NCBI GenBank assembly: GCA_036960375.1
Contig: JBALVY010000008.1
Coordinates: forward strand, 120,554 to 184,553
Length of the DNA: 64,000 bases
Direction: 5' to 3'
Origin: CAWVSB01 sp036960375
Lineage (GTDB): Bacteria; Pseudomonadota; Gammaproteobacteria; Pseudomonadales; CAWVSB01
A model generated the notes under the pieces. The model saw only the letters and a list, made by a program, of their open reading frames with translations, had not been told where the DNA came from and searched no databases. Both the position numbers and the translations under genes were made by a program. Positions 42,209 to 51,916 of this stretch are shown piece after piece; positions within the stretch are counted from its first letter, which is position 1, and each line of letters begins with the position of its first letter.

Positions 42209-44590
42209 ATGAAGATTCCATCACTCAAGAAAAGTACGTTGGCACTAGCTATAGGCGCGACGTCTATGTTTGCGGCGGACATGGCGATGTCACAGGCTCT
42301 GTTAGAGGAGGTTATAGTAACGGCGACTAGGCGCTCGCAGTCTGTTCAAGAAATTGCATTTAATATTTCAGCAATATCCGGAACTGAAATTGAAGCTGCT
42401 AATATTATTGATGCGCAAGAGCTACTGCGCGCCATCCCTGGTGTAGTGGTTCCTGACGGTGGTGCCAGATTAGCCGAGAATAATAACGGTATTGCCATTC
42501 GCGGTTTGAATTTAGATCCAGCTGCTACCGATCGTGCCTTTTTGTCTGATCCGACAGTGTCTACCTATGTAGGTAATACTCCAATATTTGCAAATTTCAT
42601 TTTGAAAGATATAGAGCGAGTGGAAGTGCTGCGGGGTCCTCAAGGAACACTGTATGGTTCCGGCTCTTTGGGCGGTACCGTCCGATATATAATGAAGAAA
42701 CCTAGTACCGAAGCCGTCTCAGGTAAGATTGAGGCATCTTATGGGCAAACCGATGGATCTGATGGCAATAACTATAGCTTCGACGCGATGATCAATGTAC
42801 CACTGGGTGATACCGCCGCATTCCGACTCAGCCTCGGTCGTATAGATAACGCAGGCGTAGTTGATTCCGTCAATTTATATCAAACCAGGCCTGATGGCGT
42901 ACCCGTTGCACAAGGTGGAGATTTTGCTAATGGTTTACCGGTATACGTTAATAATAAGGATGCAGATACCGTAGAAATTGATTATGTCAGAGCGTCTGTG
43001 TTATGGGAGCCGACTGATAATTTGGAAATGTTGCTTTCTTACCAGAAGCAAGAGGGTGATTACGGTGGTCGACGTCAAACGACATCAAGTCCTAATGGCT
43101 ATGGTGAAGAATATGGTGAATATGAGATAGGCGCCGTAGTTGCAGAGCCTGCTTCGAACTCAGCTGAGTTCACAAGCCTTGAGATAGAATATGAGATGGG
43201 GTTTGCAACGTTGAGCTCTAGTACCTCAAGTTATGATCGCACTTACGATGGCATTAGCGATAACACTGGCTTTACTGCCGCACAGGGATGGCTAGTCTTC
43301 TATAGTTATGGAATGATGCCGCGCCCCGCAGTAGAGGCTAGTCGTCATAATGAAGAGAAAGCCTTTATTCAGGAATTTAGACTGGTTTCATCTGGTGATA
43401 ACACCGTCGATTGGGTCTTGGGCGCCTACTATAAGGATCAGGAAGGCTCGGCTAATCAAGAGACTCTCTATCTCGGTCATGGTGAGTGGAATGAGTCTAT
43501 TGGAAATTACTTCTACTGGATGAACCCGGAGTCGGACGCTACATTTGATTGGACTTATGAAAACGAGTTCACTGACATGGCGCTATTTGGCGAGGTGACG
43601 TGGCATGCCACGGATGCGGTTGACTTATCTATAGGAGCCCGTAGCTTCAAAAACGAAAATACGGTGACGTCGCAAACATCATTTCCTATTTGGTACTCCT
43701 ATGGCCCCGTAGTGACGGAAACCAATAAGGACAGTGATACGCTCTTTAAGCTTAACGGCTCATGGACTTTAAGTGATGAATCTATGCTTTATGGCACAAT
43801 CTCCGAAGGTTATCGTCGTGGCGGTACAAACGCGACGCCTGTATACCCCGACCCTGATTATCCCAATGACCCTGAATGGGGATCATTTGATAAAGATACG
43901 GTAATTAACTACGAGATCGGACTTAAAGGGCAGATGGATAGCCTAACTTATACGGTCGCCTTGTTTTATGTCGATTGGCAAGATCCACAGCTAAATGTCG
44001 CTACACCTAGTGGCGCTTATTACGCAGTTCAAAATGGCTCGGCAGCCGAAACCAAGGGGCTTGAATCAGAGTTCAACTGGGCGGCAACGGAAAGCATTCG
44101 ATTATTCGGTGGCTATACTTACGTTAATGCAGAATTGACTGAAGACTTGATGTTACATGATGCAAATCCTGATACAGATGGAAAGACTGAGCTTAGGGCA
44201 ACAAGTGGTGCCGTTCTTCCAGGAACTCCGGAACACACGATAAATCTCGGAGCGTCTCATACTGCCGCCTTTAGTAACGGGCTTGAGCTTATAAGTCGCA
44301 TTGATTTTTATTCTCAATCTGAGGTGGAAAACTCGATTTTGAATATTGATGAAAATTGGGCTGCGACTCTGGAAGGATTTCAGCTATGGAATTTGTCTTT
44401 CACTTTACGGGGAGAGTCGTGGAGCGCTTCTTTATATGCGAAAAATCTGGCTAACGAGAAAGGTGTTACCGCAACATATAAGGACGAATATATGACATCC
44501 GACCCATCTCAGAATTTTTATGGGACCGGACAAAAGGATTTTATTACTACCCCTAGAACTGTGTCATTGTCAGCCTCTTATAGTTTTTAA
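42209..44590 (+). CDS. TonB-dependent outer-membrane receptor
   Basis: The start at 42209, preceded by AGGGAAA, gives 793 residues beginning with a signal peptide (KKSTLALAIGATSMFAADMAMSQA). A TonB-box-like EEVIVTATR follows, then the plug (AIRGLNLDP, IERVEVLRGPQGTLYGSGSLGGTVRYI) and a 22-strand barrel ending in the outer-membrane signature SASYSF. It imports a scarce nutrient using TonB energy. No Fur box or siderophore gene is nearby, so a carbon or nitrogen compound processed by the neighbouring hydrolases is the simplest idea. Confidence 0.95.
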   Translation: MKIPSLKKSTLALAIGATSMFAADMAMSQALLEEVIVTATRRSQSVQEIAFNISAISGTEIEAANIIDAQELLRAIPGVVVPDGGARLAENNNGIAIRGLNLDPAATDRAFLSDPTVSTYVGNTPIFANFILKDIERVEVLRGPQGTLYGSGSLGGTVRYIMKKPSTEAVSGKIEASYGQTDGSDGNNYSFDAMINVPLGDTAAFRLSLGRIDNAGVVDSVNLYQTRPDGVPVAQGGDFANGLPVYVNNKDADTVEIDYVRASVLWEPTDNLEMLLSYQKQEGDYGGRRQTTSSPNGYGEEYGEYEIGAVVAEPASNSAEFTSLEIEYEMGFATLSSSTSSYDRTYDGISDNTGFTAAQGWLVFYSYGMMPRPAVEASRHNEEKAFIQEFRLVSSGDNTVDWVLGAYYKDQEGSANQETLYLGHGEWNESIGNYFYWMNPESDATFDWTYENEFTDMALFGEVTWHATDAVDLSIGARSFKNENTVTSQTSFPIWYSYGPVVTETNKDSDTLFKLNGSWTLSDESMLYGTISEGYRRGGTNATPVYPDPDYPNDPEWGSFDKDTVINYEIGLKGQMDSLTYTVALFYVDWQDPQLNVATPSGAYYAVQNGSAAETKGLESEFNWAATESIRLFGGYTYVNAELTEDLMLHDANPDTDGKTELRATSGAVLPGTPEHTINLGASHTAAFSNGLELISRIDFYSQSEVENSILNIDENWAATLEGFQLWNLSFTLRGESWSASLYAKNLANEKGVTATYKDEYMTSDPSQNFYGTGQKDFITTPRTVSLSASYSF

Positions 44591-44615
44591 AAGGCCAAAA
44601 TACCGCAGTTTTTTG

Positions 44616-44640
44616 AACCGGATCTTTGATCCGGTTTTTT
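44616..44640 (+). terminator. Intrinsic terminator after TonB receptor
   Basis: A perfect 9-bp stem AACCGGATC/GATCCGGTT with a TTT loop runs directly into TTTTTT. It lies 25 bases after the receptor stop codon and separates the receptor from the sulfotransferase gene. Confidence 0.93.
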
Positions 44641-44776
44641 TATATCTTGTTTAGGCTGAATAAAGTACGTATACGCCTAAAATTAGTATGGGCTGTTTTG
44701 GCAAGTAAAATAAATTTCGAAGTAATTGATGTATTATCCATACCAATGAACTAGTAGAGATACCCTAGGGGTTTAA

Positions 44777-46357
44777 GTGACCTATTCAAAAGAACAACTC
44801 TATCGCATGGCCAGACAGGCCTTGTCTACCGGTGATATGCGTGCTGCTGTATTCGCTTGTCGCGAGGTTAATGCCAGTTATCCAGATTATTTTGAGGGAT
44901 GGGGGGTTGCAAGTGAGCTGCATCTAAAGCTGAAGCGCCCTGAAGCGGCTTTAATGGCTGCTGAGAAGGCGCTCGATATTAGGCCAAGTAGTACCAAAGC
45001 ACTGCTTCAAAAAGTAGAATGTTGGTTGTCGACGGATAATAAAAAGGATGCTGCGACCCTATTGCTTGAACTAGCCGACAAGGAATACCGTGAAGTTCAG
45101 ATATATGATCGCCTGGGTATGCTTTTCACTCAACTGGATATGCATGAACAATCACTACCGCAGTTCCAAAAAGCCTCAAATCTTGAACCGGATAACCCGG
45201 CTGCGCTGTACAATCTAGCCGCCTGTCAGAGGTTTAATGGTGATCTTGTAGACGCAGAAAATACGCTTGACCGAATGCTGATTATTAAGCCATCTGATCA
45301 CGAAGGGCAGGCGATGAGATCCTCCTTACGTAAACAAACTGTTGAGCATAATCACGTCGAGGAATTACAAGGTATTTTAGCTTCATCTGATATGACAGAC
45401 CAAGGCCAGGTTCAAGTTTGCTACGCGATGGCAAAGGAATTTGACGATATTGATGATGTGCAGAATGCATATCGGTATCTAGCCCAAGGCGCCGATATCA
45501 AACGTAGTCGAATGCGATACGATGTGCAAACTGACCTGGATATAATAGCTTCAATACGTGACGCATATAATCACCAGATATTCCAGTCTGGAATTAACGG
45601 TCATTCTAGTAAAGAGCCAATATTTATAATCGGACTACCCCGTACCGGTACGACCTTAGTGGAGCGAGTGCTCGGCAGTCATTCAGACGTATATGCGGCG
45701 GGAGAGTTGAGCAACTTCTCCAGGGAATTGATGCGGCAAGTTCAGGTAAACTACGGTGAGGAAAAAATACCTCGAGAAGAACTTGCCAGTTGTACGACGA
45801 AAATGGATTTCTCACGATTGGGTGCTGACTATATTAATAGTACGCGACCACTTACAGGCGAGTTACCTCGCTTTATTGATAAACTACCATTTAATTTTCT
45901 ATATGCCGGTTTGATTCATTTGGCCTTACCGGACGCAAAGATTATCCACGTTACGCGTCACCCTATGGCCGCTTGTTACGCCATTTATAAACAGTTATTC
46001 AAAGATGCCTATCCGTATTCTTACAATCAGGAAGATCTGGGAAGATACTACATCGCCTATCATCAATTGATGTCTCACTGGAATACGGTGATGCCAGGCG
46101 TCATATATTCGTTATCGTACGAATCTGTGGTGGCTGACCTGGAGTCCGAATCGAGGAAGTTGCTCAATTTCTGTGAATTACCGTGGGAGGACCAATGCCT
46201 GAAGTTTTACGAAAGCAAGCAGGCTAGTACAACGGCAAGTGCAAGCCAGGTACGTAAACCGGTCTATTCGTCATCCGTTAATCGCTGGAGAGCCTATGAA
46301 GATGAATTACAGCCTCTGCGCGCCATTTTGGAAGGTGCAGGGATAGATGTTTCCTGA
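44777..46357 (+). CDS. TPR-containing sulfotransferase family protein
   Basis: The 526-residue protein starts with GTG after AGGGG. Residues ~1-200 are TPR repeats (LYRMARQALSTGDMRAAVFACREV; EQSLPQFQKASNLEPDNPAALYNLAACQ). Residues ~275-520 are a sulfotransferase domain with the PAPS 5'-phosphosulfate loop IFIIGLPRTGTTLVERVL and a 3'-phosphate region around VTRHPMAACYAIYK. It may sulfate a protein or a small molecule held by the TPR arm; the cytoplasmic location follows from the lack of a signal. From general knowledge such proteins are often found near TonB receptors, but their substrates are undefined. Confidence 0.87.
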   Translation: MTYSKEQLYRMARQALSTGDMRAAVFACREVNASYPDYFEGWGVASELHLKLKRPEAALMAAEKALDIRPSSTKALLQKVECWLSTDNKKDAATLLLELADKEYREVQIYDRLGMLFTQLDMHEQSLPQFQKASNLEPDNPAALYNLAACQRFNGDLVDAENTLDRMLIIKPSDHEGQAMRSSLRKQTVEHNHVEELQGILASSDMTDQGQVQVCYAMAKEFDDIDDVQNAYRYLAQGADIKRSRMRYDVQTDLDIIASIRDAYNHQIFQSGINGHSSKEPIFIIGLPRTGTTLVERVLGSHSDVYAAGELSNFSRELMRQVQVNYGEEKIPREELASCTTKMDFSRLGADYINSTRPLTGELPRFIDKLPFNFLYAGLIHLALPDAKIIHVTRHPMAACYAIYKQLFKDAYPYSYNQEDLGRYYIAYHQLMSHWNTVMPGVIYSLSYESVVADLESESRKLLNFCELPWEDQCLKFYESKQASTTASASQVRKPVYSSSVNRWRAYEDELQPLRAILEGAGIDVS

Positions 46358-46374
46358 TATCAGATAAAAAGAAA

Positions 46375-46407
46375 CTGGCTCCATAGAGAGCAAAATCTGG
46401 CCCTATG
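46375..46407 (+). repeat. CTGG direct repeats before the degenerate nitrilase
   Basis: CTGGCTCCATA at 46375-46385 and CTGGCCCTATG at 46397-46407 are 22 bases apart, about 18 bases after the sulfotransferase stop. They resemble the pairs at 41109 and 42084. Confidence 0.42.
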
Positions 46408-46500
46408 TGGGTGCTGTTATTGTTTGTACAGTGGTGTCACAGAATAACCAAGCTGGCAAAGGAATTGGCAGAATAACAATACTGGATAGTGGAGTATTCT

Positions 46501-47109
46501 ATGACGCAATTTTCCATCGCTCGCCTGCAACTTGATTTGTCTAGCCAGGATAATGTCTCTTATATAAGGACCGAAATTGATAAGTTAATGTCTCGCTTCC
46601 CCTGGGTGAATATGATTGTATTGGGGAATCAGGCCACTTATAGCGATAATATTGAGCATGCGCGAAATACCCCTGATGAGGTTGAGCGTCTATATTGTGA
46701 CGTCGCGTCAATCCACGGGGTTTGGTTGATACCCGGTTCTCTCTTTAAGCAGCGCATGGATATCATCTTCAATACTCTACCTGTGATCAATTCCGCGGGC
46801 GAGGTGGTCTCGCGCTACAGTAAAGCGTTTACGCTGGCGCCTTACGATACTGGCTTTAGCTCAGCTGAAGACCTTCTTGAATTTGATATACCTGAAGCAG
46901 GGCGCTGTAACATAAGCATAACTTATGACCCATGGTTACCCGAGACAAGCCATCGCGTGGCATGGGTGAGTGGTAAGGGCAGTATTTCACCTGTTTGCAA
47001 CCATGTTGTTCAAGACGATGCTGATCTCACCGAGCTAAGAGCCAATATGAGTGCCGAAAAGGTTTTTTTCTTTAGCATTGATGCCGCTGGAACCCTCGCC
47101 TATGGGTAA
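46501..47109 (+). pseudogene. Truncated, catalytically dead nitrilase paralogue
   Basis: The frame from ATG 46501 gives 202 residues that align without a gap to residues 1-202 of the nitrilase at 41236, then stops just after the shared GYG position; the paralogue continues for 87 residues. The catalytic Glu43 is Asn and Cys141 is Thr, while Lys108 is kept. The missing C-terminal strands normally complete the sandwich. The upstream region is also recognisably related to that of the intact gene, so the duplication included control sequences. It is either a decaying copy or a small pseudoenzyme that could pair with the intact enzyme. Confidence 0.82.
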
Positions 47110-47235
47110 GCTCCTATAACAGGCTAATGGTATTGAAAATATTTCCACGCGTTTTTTTGCCAAAAATATAATCTGGATCCGATGAAGTCTGCTGACTTTT
47201 GCTTGCTGGATTAATACTACTGTTGGGATGTATAT

Positions 47236-48975
47236 ATGCTGAAACCGGGCTTATGGGGCTCTTATGCGGGGCTCTCTGTTTTACTGGTTACGCCATTTTT
47301 ATACGCCGCCGAAGGGCCGGATTTAACTGCGGATCAATTACAGACAGTGCAACAAAGTCATGAGTTGTTGCCAATGTCTGCCTTTACACCACCCTCGACT
47401 ATCACACCCGCACAACACCGATTCGCAGGGCGTTTGCAGTTCTCCGGTGCCGAAATTTTTTCTTCCTTTGTTACACATAAGGATCAGTTTCAGCAAGTCG
47501 GTGACGAGGATTCCCCCGCCCGTCATATACCCTCGTTTAGCTATGACCTGGTTCAGTGGGACAAACACCTGATTCCAGTACAGCGCGGCCCGCGTGATTT
47601 TGGACACCCTCACTGGCAAATGATTTTGGAACCGGGAAGAGTGTGGCAGGAAGAGGGTGATGGGGATTATAGCCGTGCGGCAATGCCATTTGCGCTACAG
47701 GAGTATCAAGCCAACTGTACTCATAACGGCGTACTCACGTTTCGATACAGTAGCGAGGGCGCCATTTCTCATATGGCGTATCAAGTCAGCTCTGAAACTT
47801 GTCTGTATATGCAAGCAGATATGTGGGGCATGTTGGATGTGAGATATATTCCAGCGGAAATTATCGGAGCCGAGAGTGTAGTAGCTAACTACCAGCAAGA
47901 GTTACAGAGCCGTATGCCACAAAAACCCATAGAGGCGCTGGCGAACGACTTCCCTGGTTTTGATACTAAGCAGCTTGCACATCCTGAAGAAGTCTCTCCT
48001 TCAGCTCTATCCGTCTACGGTGTTGTGGCCGATGGCGTGCATTATCGTTCAAAATGCCTCACACGAGCGGGAAATTACCCATTTTGCGATGAACTAACTT
48101 TACCTTCGTATTCTTTAGCGAAATCCGCTTTTGCCGGCGCTGCTTTGATGCGGCTTGAGTATTTATACCCTGGTACCAAAGATCTGCTGACTGCCGATTA
48201 CGTGCCACAATGTGTCGATAGTGGCAATTGGAATGATGTCACCTTTGCTCATTTACTGGATATGTCGACGGGTAATTATTTATCGGATCATTATCACGGT
48301 GATGAATCGGCAGATCACGTTTCTGCGCTCTTTTTCCGAAAATACACTCACGCAGAGAAAATTAACTATAGCTGTAACTATTTTCCCCGCAAAACTATGC
48401 CTGGTACAGATTGGCACTATCGAACCAGTAATACCTATATTCTGGGTACAGCTATGAATGCGTTTCTAAAACAGCAACGTGGACCTGGTGCGGATATTTT
48501 CGATGATTTACTGGTGCCGGATATATTCGGCATGCTGAATATGAGCCCCGTATCTGGCACTACGCTGCGCTCCGACGATGCCGTTGCCCAGCCTTTAGCC
48601 GGTTTTGGTTTAAGCTTACAGCCGGGCGATATGGCTAAACTGGCAGATTTTTTCAATCAGCTTCGCGATGGCAGTAAGGATCTATTGGATCAAAGCATGG
48701 TTCGCGGCGCCTTACAGCTGCCAAGTAATGATGGGGGGGCTGCCAGTGAAGAAGGCAGTAGTCGCTATAATAACGGCTTTTGGGCTGCGCCATTTAAGGA
48801 TATTGCCGGCTGCGAAGAAGCTCAATGGATTCCGTTTATGTCGGGCTACGGCGGTATTACCGTAGCCATACTGCCCAATGGCTTGAATTATTACTATGTC
48901 AGCGATGGCGGGGAGTTTGCCTGGGGGCGTGCGGCGCGAGAGTTAGCCCGCGCAAAACCACTTTGCGCAGACTAA
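47236..48975 (+). CDS. Exported serine hydrolase (beta-lactamase-like/class C PBP fold)
   Basis: The 579-residue protein has a signal peptide (YAGLSVLLVTPFLYAAEG). The active-site SxxK motif is SLAK, with Ser293 and Lys296 in LPSYSLAKSAFAGAALMRLE, followed by HLLDMSTGNY and a YRTSNTYIL segment that would carry the Tyr-x-Asn/Ser motif. The N-terminal ~230 residues are an extra domain of unknown type (Cys-containing, Trp-rich). Such enzymes act in the periplasm on esters, amides or peptides. It closes the nitrilase/TonB locus. Confidence 0.82.
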   Translation: MLKPGLWGSYAGLSVLLVTPFLYAAEGPDLTADQLQTVQQSHELLPMSAFTPPSTITPAQHRFAGRLQFSGAEIFSSFVTHKDQFQQVGDEDSPARHIPSFSYDLVQWDKHLIPVQRGPRDFGHPHWQMILEPGRVWQEEGDGDYSRAAMPFALQEYQANCTHNGVLTFRYSSEGAISHMAYQVSSETCLYMQADMWGMLDVRYIPAEIIGAESVVANYQQELQSRMPQKPIEALANDFPGFDTKQLAHPEEVSPSALSVYGVVADGVHYRSKCLTRAGNYPFCDELTLPSYSLAKSAFAGAALMRLEYLYPGTKDLLTADYVPQCVDSGNWNDVTFAHLLDMSTGNYLSDHYHGDESADHVSALFFRKYTHAEKINYSCNYFPRKTMPGTDWHYRTSNTYILGTAMNAFLKQQRGPGADIFDDLLVPDIFGMLNMSPVSGTTLRSDDAVAQPLAGFGLSLQPGDMAKLADFFNQLRDGSKDLLDQSMVRGALQLPSNDGGAASEEGSSRYNNGFWAAPFKDIAGCEEAQWIPFMSGYGGITVAILPNGLNYYYVSDGGEFAWGRAARELARAKPLCAD

Positions 48976-48991
48976 TAGGATATTTATCGCC

Positions 48992-50203
48992 TTAGATTTT
49001 ACTATCAAGATTTCTCGCAGGATAAACCGAAATAACGACAACAACTCCGATCACAATAGCCGCAACGATAATGAGCCTCGAGTAATTATCCGAACCCAGC
49101 ATATAACCTGCTGCGAGCGGGCCACAGGCCAACCCCATTTTCGAAGCGAATCCACCCAATGCTGCCATTTGGCCTGCTTCATCGAACTTCGCTGCCATAG
49201 TGAGGAAATAGGGGATACAAAAGGCCCAGGCAACGCCTGTAATACAGTTGGCTATCAAGTAGATAGATTCCGAGGCGCTGAATAAGAATAACAGCGTGGA
49301 AACACCCGAGGTGACCAAAGCAATAGTCAGTGGCTTCAGTAATTTGAACTTTACGGCGGTGAATATAGCCAGCACCGGGCCACCAATGGCAACAATGTTG
49401 GCAATGCCAATCATCGGGCTAAGAGTCTCAATGGTGTGGCCGTAATGCTTACCCATACCAAAGATGAAGGCAAATAGCGCCATATTAGCCGCTTGAAAAA
49501 GAAACAGGGCGAGCAGAGTAAAGCAGAGCGGCCGGTACTCAATTGGGGCGCTCACTTTGTGGCTATCACCAGCAACTTTCGCGGCAGGCAGCGGGTACTC
49601 ACCTAGAAAACACATAAGTACCAGCGTTACTACGCTGAAGGTGATAAGTGCATAGAAGGGCACGTAGGGACCAAATTCCGGTACCAGAGGTGGTAGCAGC
49701 CAAAGCCCCAACGCGCCGCCACCAAATTGCACTACCAGTAACAGGCTAAATGCCACGCTCGGCTTGGCTGTGCGTGCAATAACCGAAAATCCTAGCCCAA
49801 CCAGAGCGCCACCCATAAAACCGTGGCTAAAACGTATAGGAACAAGTATTGCTGTCGACTCTTGTAAAATGGTGAATATATCGATGCTTATGAGCATAAG
49901 CAGTAGACCAACGGCCACCAGTTTCCACTGAGGTAATTTTTTGATCAGTAGTGTAATAGTAAAGGCGCCAAAGGCCGCCCCCATGGCATTGGCTGAGGTG
50001 ATTTGACCCGCATCACTCGCATTAAGCCCTGCACCGACCATCAAAGCATCGGTAATGGCCGGGAATATATTTACGTAATACAGTCCAGCAGAGGACAGAA
50101 AAGCCAGTAACAGGCTAGCGACCATACTATTGGGCGCGGCCTTGGGGAAAAATTGCTTTGGTGCTGATTCAGTGATCGGAGTACTGACGCTACTGTTGCT
50201 CAT
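48992..50203 (-). CDS. MFS transporter
   Basis: Met at 50203 is preferred over 50296 because GAGG lies just upstream in the minus strand; this gives 403 residues. About 12 hydrophobic helices are visible, with LLVVQFGGGALGLWLLPP and a central loop after ECFLGEYPLPAAK-like residues. It is a typical major-facilitator carrier, likely an exporter or organic-solute importer. It converges with the serine hydrolase gene, 16 bases apart, and is divergent from gltX. Confidence 0.87.
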   Translation of the reverse strand: MSNSSVSTPITESAPKQFFPKAAPNSMVASLLLAFLSSAGLYYVNIFPAITDALMVGAGLNASDAGQITSANAMGAAFGAFTITLLIKKLPQWKLVAVGLLLMLISIDIFTILQESTAILVPIRFSHGFMGGALVGLGFSVIARTAKPSVAFSLLLVVQFGGGALGLWLLPPLVPEFGPYVPFYALITFSVVTLVLMCFLGEYPLPAAKVAGDSHKVSAPIEYRPLCFTLLALFLFQAANMALFAFIFGMGKHYGHTIETLSPMIGIANIVAIGGPVLAIFTAVKFKLLKPLTIALVTSGVSTLLFLFSASESIYLIANCITGVAWAFCIPYFLTMAAKFDEAGQMAALGGFASKMGLACGPLAAGYMLGSDNYSRLIIVAAIVIGVVVVISVYPARNLDSKI

Positions 50204-50434
50204 TAAAGCCTCGATATTATTATGATTTGGCAGACTCAATTGAGCCGCTTTTAACCTTAGCAGAGCGGCCGCAATTTGATAGAACCAGTTTGACATTAGC
50301 TATAGAGCCACATTTACGTCTTAATATGCCGGTCAAAGCTCGCGGCGATGATATCAACGAAAACTCAGGGTGAGAAGAGGGCGCCGAGTGCGTATAATCG
50401 CCGCTATCAATTGATAGTGGAGTTTATCCCTGAC

Positions 50435-51916
50435 ATGACCGTGCGCACTCGCATTGCACCATCACCTACCGGTGACCCCCATGTAGGCACCGCCTATGTC
50501 GCCTTGTTTAATATGGCGTTTGCCCGTAGTCAGGGTGGCCAGTTTTTACTGCGTATAGAAGATACGGATCAAACACGCTCTACTGACGAGTCGGAACAGA
50601 CGATTCTGGATGCGTTGCGTTGGTTGGGGCTCGATTGGGATGAAGGCCCTGATAATGGCGGCCCCAAAGGGCCATATCGACAGAGTGAGCGCGGAGCCAT
50701 CTATAGCGAGCACTGCGATATGCTGCTTGATTCTGGCCACGCCTTTCGCTGCTTTTGTTCTACCGAGCGCCTGGATGAATTGCGAAAGGGGCAAATGGCG
50801 GAGCAAAAACAAATCGGTTATGACGGCCATTGCCTGCATTTAAGCCAGCAGGAAGTAACTACGCGGCTGGAAAATGACGAGCCGCATGTTGTGCGTATGA
50901 AGGTGCCCGACGAGGGCCAGTGTACGTTTAACGACATGCTGCGCGGCGAAATCAGTATTGATTGGGCCCAGATTGATATGCAGGTGCTATTAAAGGCCGA
51001 TGGCATGCCCACCTATCATTTGGCCAACGTGGTCGACGATCACCTAATGGAAATCAGTCATGTTATCCGGGGCGAAGAGTGGATTAACTCTGCCCCCAAA
51101 CATATCCTTTTATATCAGTATTTTGGTTGGGACATGCCGGTTTTGTGCCATTTACCGCTGTTGCGCAACCCTGATAAAAGCAAGCTATCCAAACGCAAGA
51201 ACCCCACCAGCATTCTCTATTACCAGCGTATGGGCTACCTGCCAGAGGCCATGGTCAACTATCTCGGTCGTATGGGCTGGTCTATGCCAGACGAACGCGA
51301 GAAATTCAGCCTGGATGAAATGTTAGCTGAGTTTGATATTAATCGTATATCGCTGGGCGGCCCCGTATTTGATGTCGAGAAGTTAAGTTGGCTCAATGGC
51401 ATGTGGATACGCGAAGAGTTTAGTGATGAGCAATTGGCTGACCGTATTCAGCAATGGGCGCTTAACCGAGAGAGTTTGATGGCGTTTCTGCCATTTGCGA
51501 AGCAGCGAATGGAGACTCTGTCTGATCTTGCCCCTCTGGGCGCTTACCTTGTGTCTGGCGTATTGCCGATAAAAGAAGACGACTTGACTGGTCTTGGTCT
51601 GGAGCCTGATAAGCTTATCGAAGTACTACAGTTTTCTCTCTGGCGACTGGAAGCGCTTCGACACTGGGAAAGAGAACAGATATTCACCGAGCTTAAATCT
51701 TTATCCGATGCCTTGGAAATTAAATTAAAGGCATTTTTAGCACCATTGTTTGTCGCTATTTCAGGCAGTCAGTCCTCAATCTCTGTAATGGACTCCATGG
51801 TGCTATTGGGTCCGGATATGAGCCGCGCGCGTTTGCGCCACGCCATTGAGGTACTCGGCGGGGTAGGGAAGAAAAAACTCAAGAAACTGGAGAAAGCCTA
51901 CCAGCAATTATCATGA
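50435..51916 (+). CDS. gltX: Glutamyl-tRNA synthetase
   Basis: The start at 50435 begins MTVRTRIAPSPTG, the family N-terminus, giving 493 residues; an in-frame ATG at 50348 is unlikely. Class I signatures are the HIGH-type PTGDPHVGTAYVAL and the KMSKS-type KSKLSKRK near residue 250. It charges tRNA-Glu in the cytoplasm. A 4-base ATGA overlap couples it to the downstream MFS gene, an unusual partner. Confidence 0.97.
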   Translation: MTVRTRIAPSPTGDPHVGTAYVALFNMAFARSQGGQFLLRIEDTDQTRSTDESEQTILDALRWLGLDWDEGPDNGGPKGPYRQSERGAIYSEHCDMLLDSGHAFRCFCSTERLDELRKGQMAEQKQIGYDGHCLHLSQQEVTTRLENDEPHVVRMKVPDEGQCTFNDMLRGEISIDWAQIDMQVLLKADGMPTYHLANVVDDHLMEISHVIRGEEWINSAPKHILLYQYFGWDMPVLCHLPLLRNPDKSKLSKRKNPTSILYYQRMGYLPEAMVNYLGRMGWSMPDEREKFSLDEMLAEFDINRISLGGPVFDVEKLSWLNGMWIREEFSDEQLADRIQQWALNRESLMAFLPFAKQRMETLSDLAPLGAYLVSGVLPIKEDDLTGLGLEPDKLIEVLQFSLWRLEALRHWEREQIFTELKSLSDALEIKLKAFLAPLFVAISGSQSSISVMDSMVLLGPDMSRARLRHAIEVLGGVGKKKLKKLEKAYQQLS

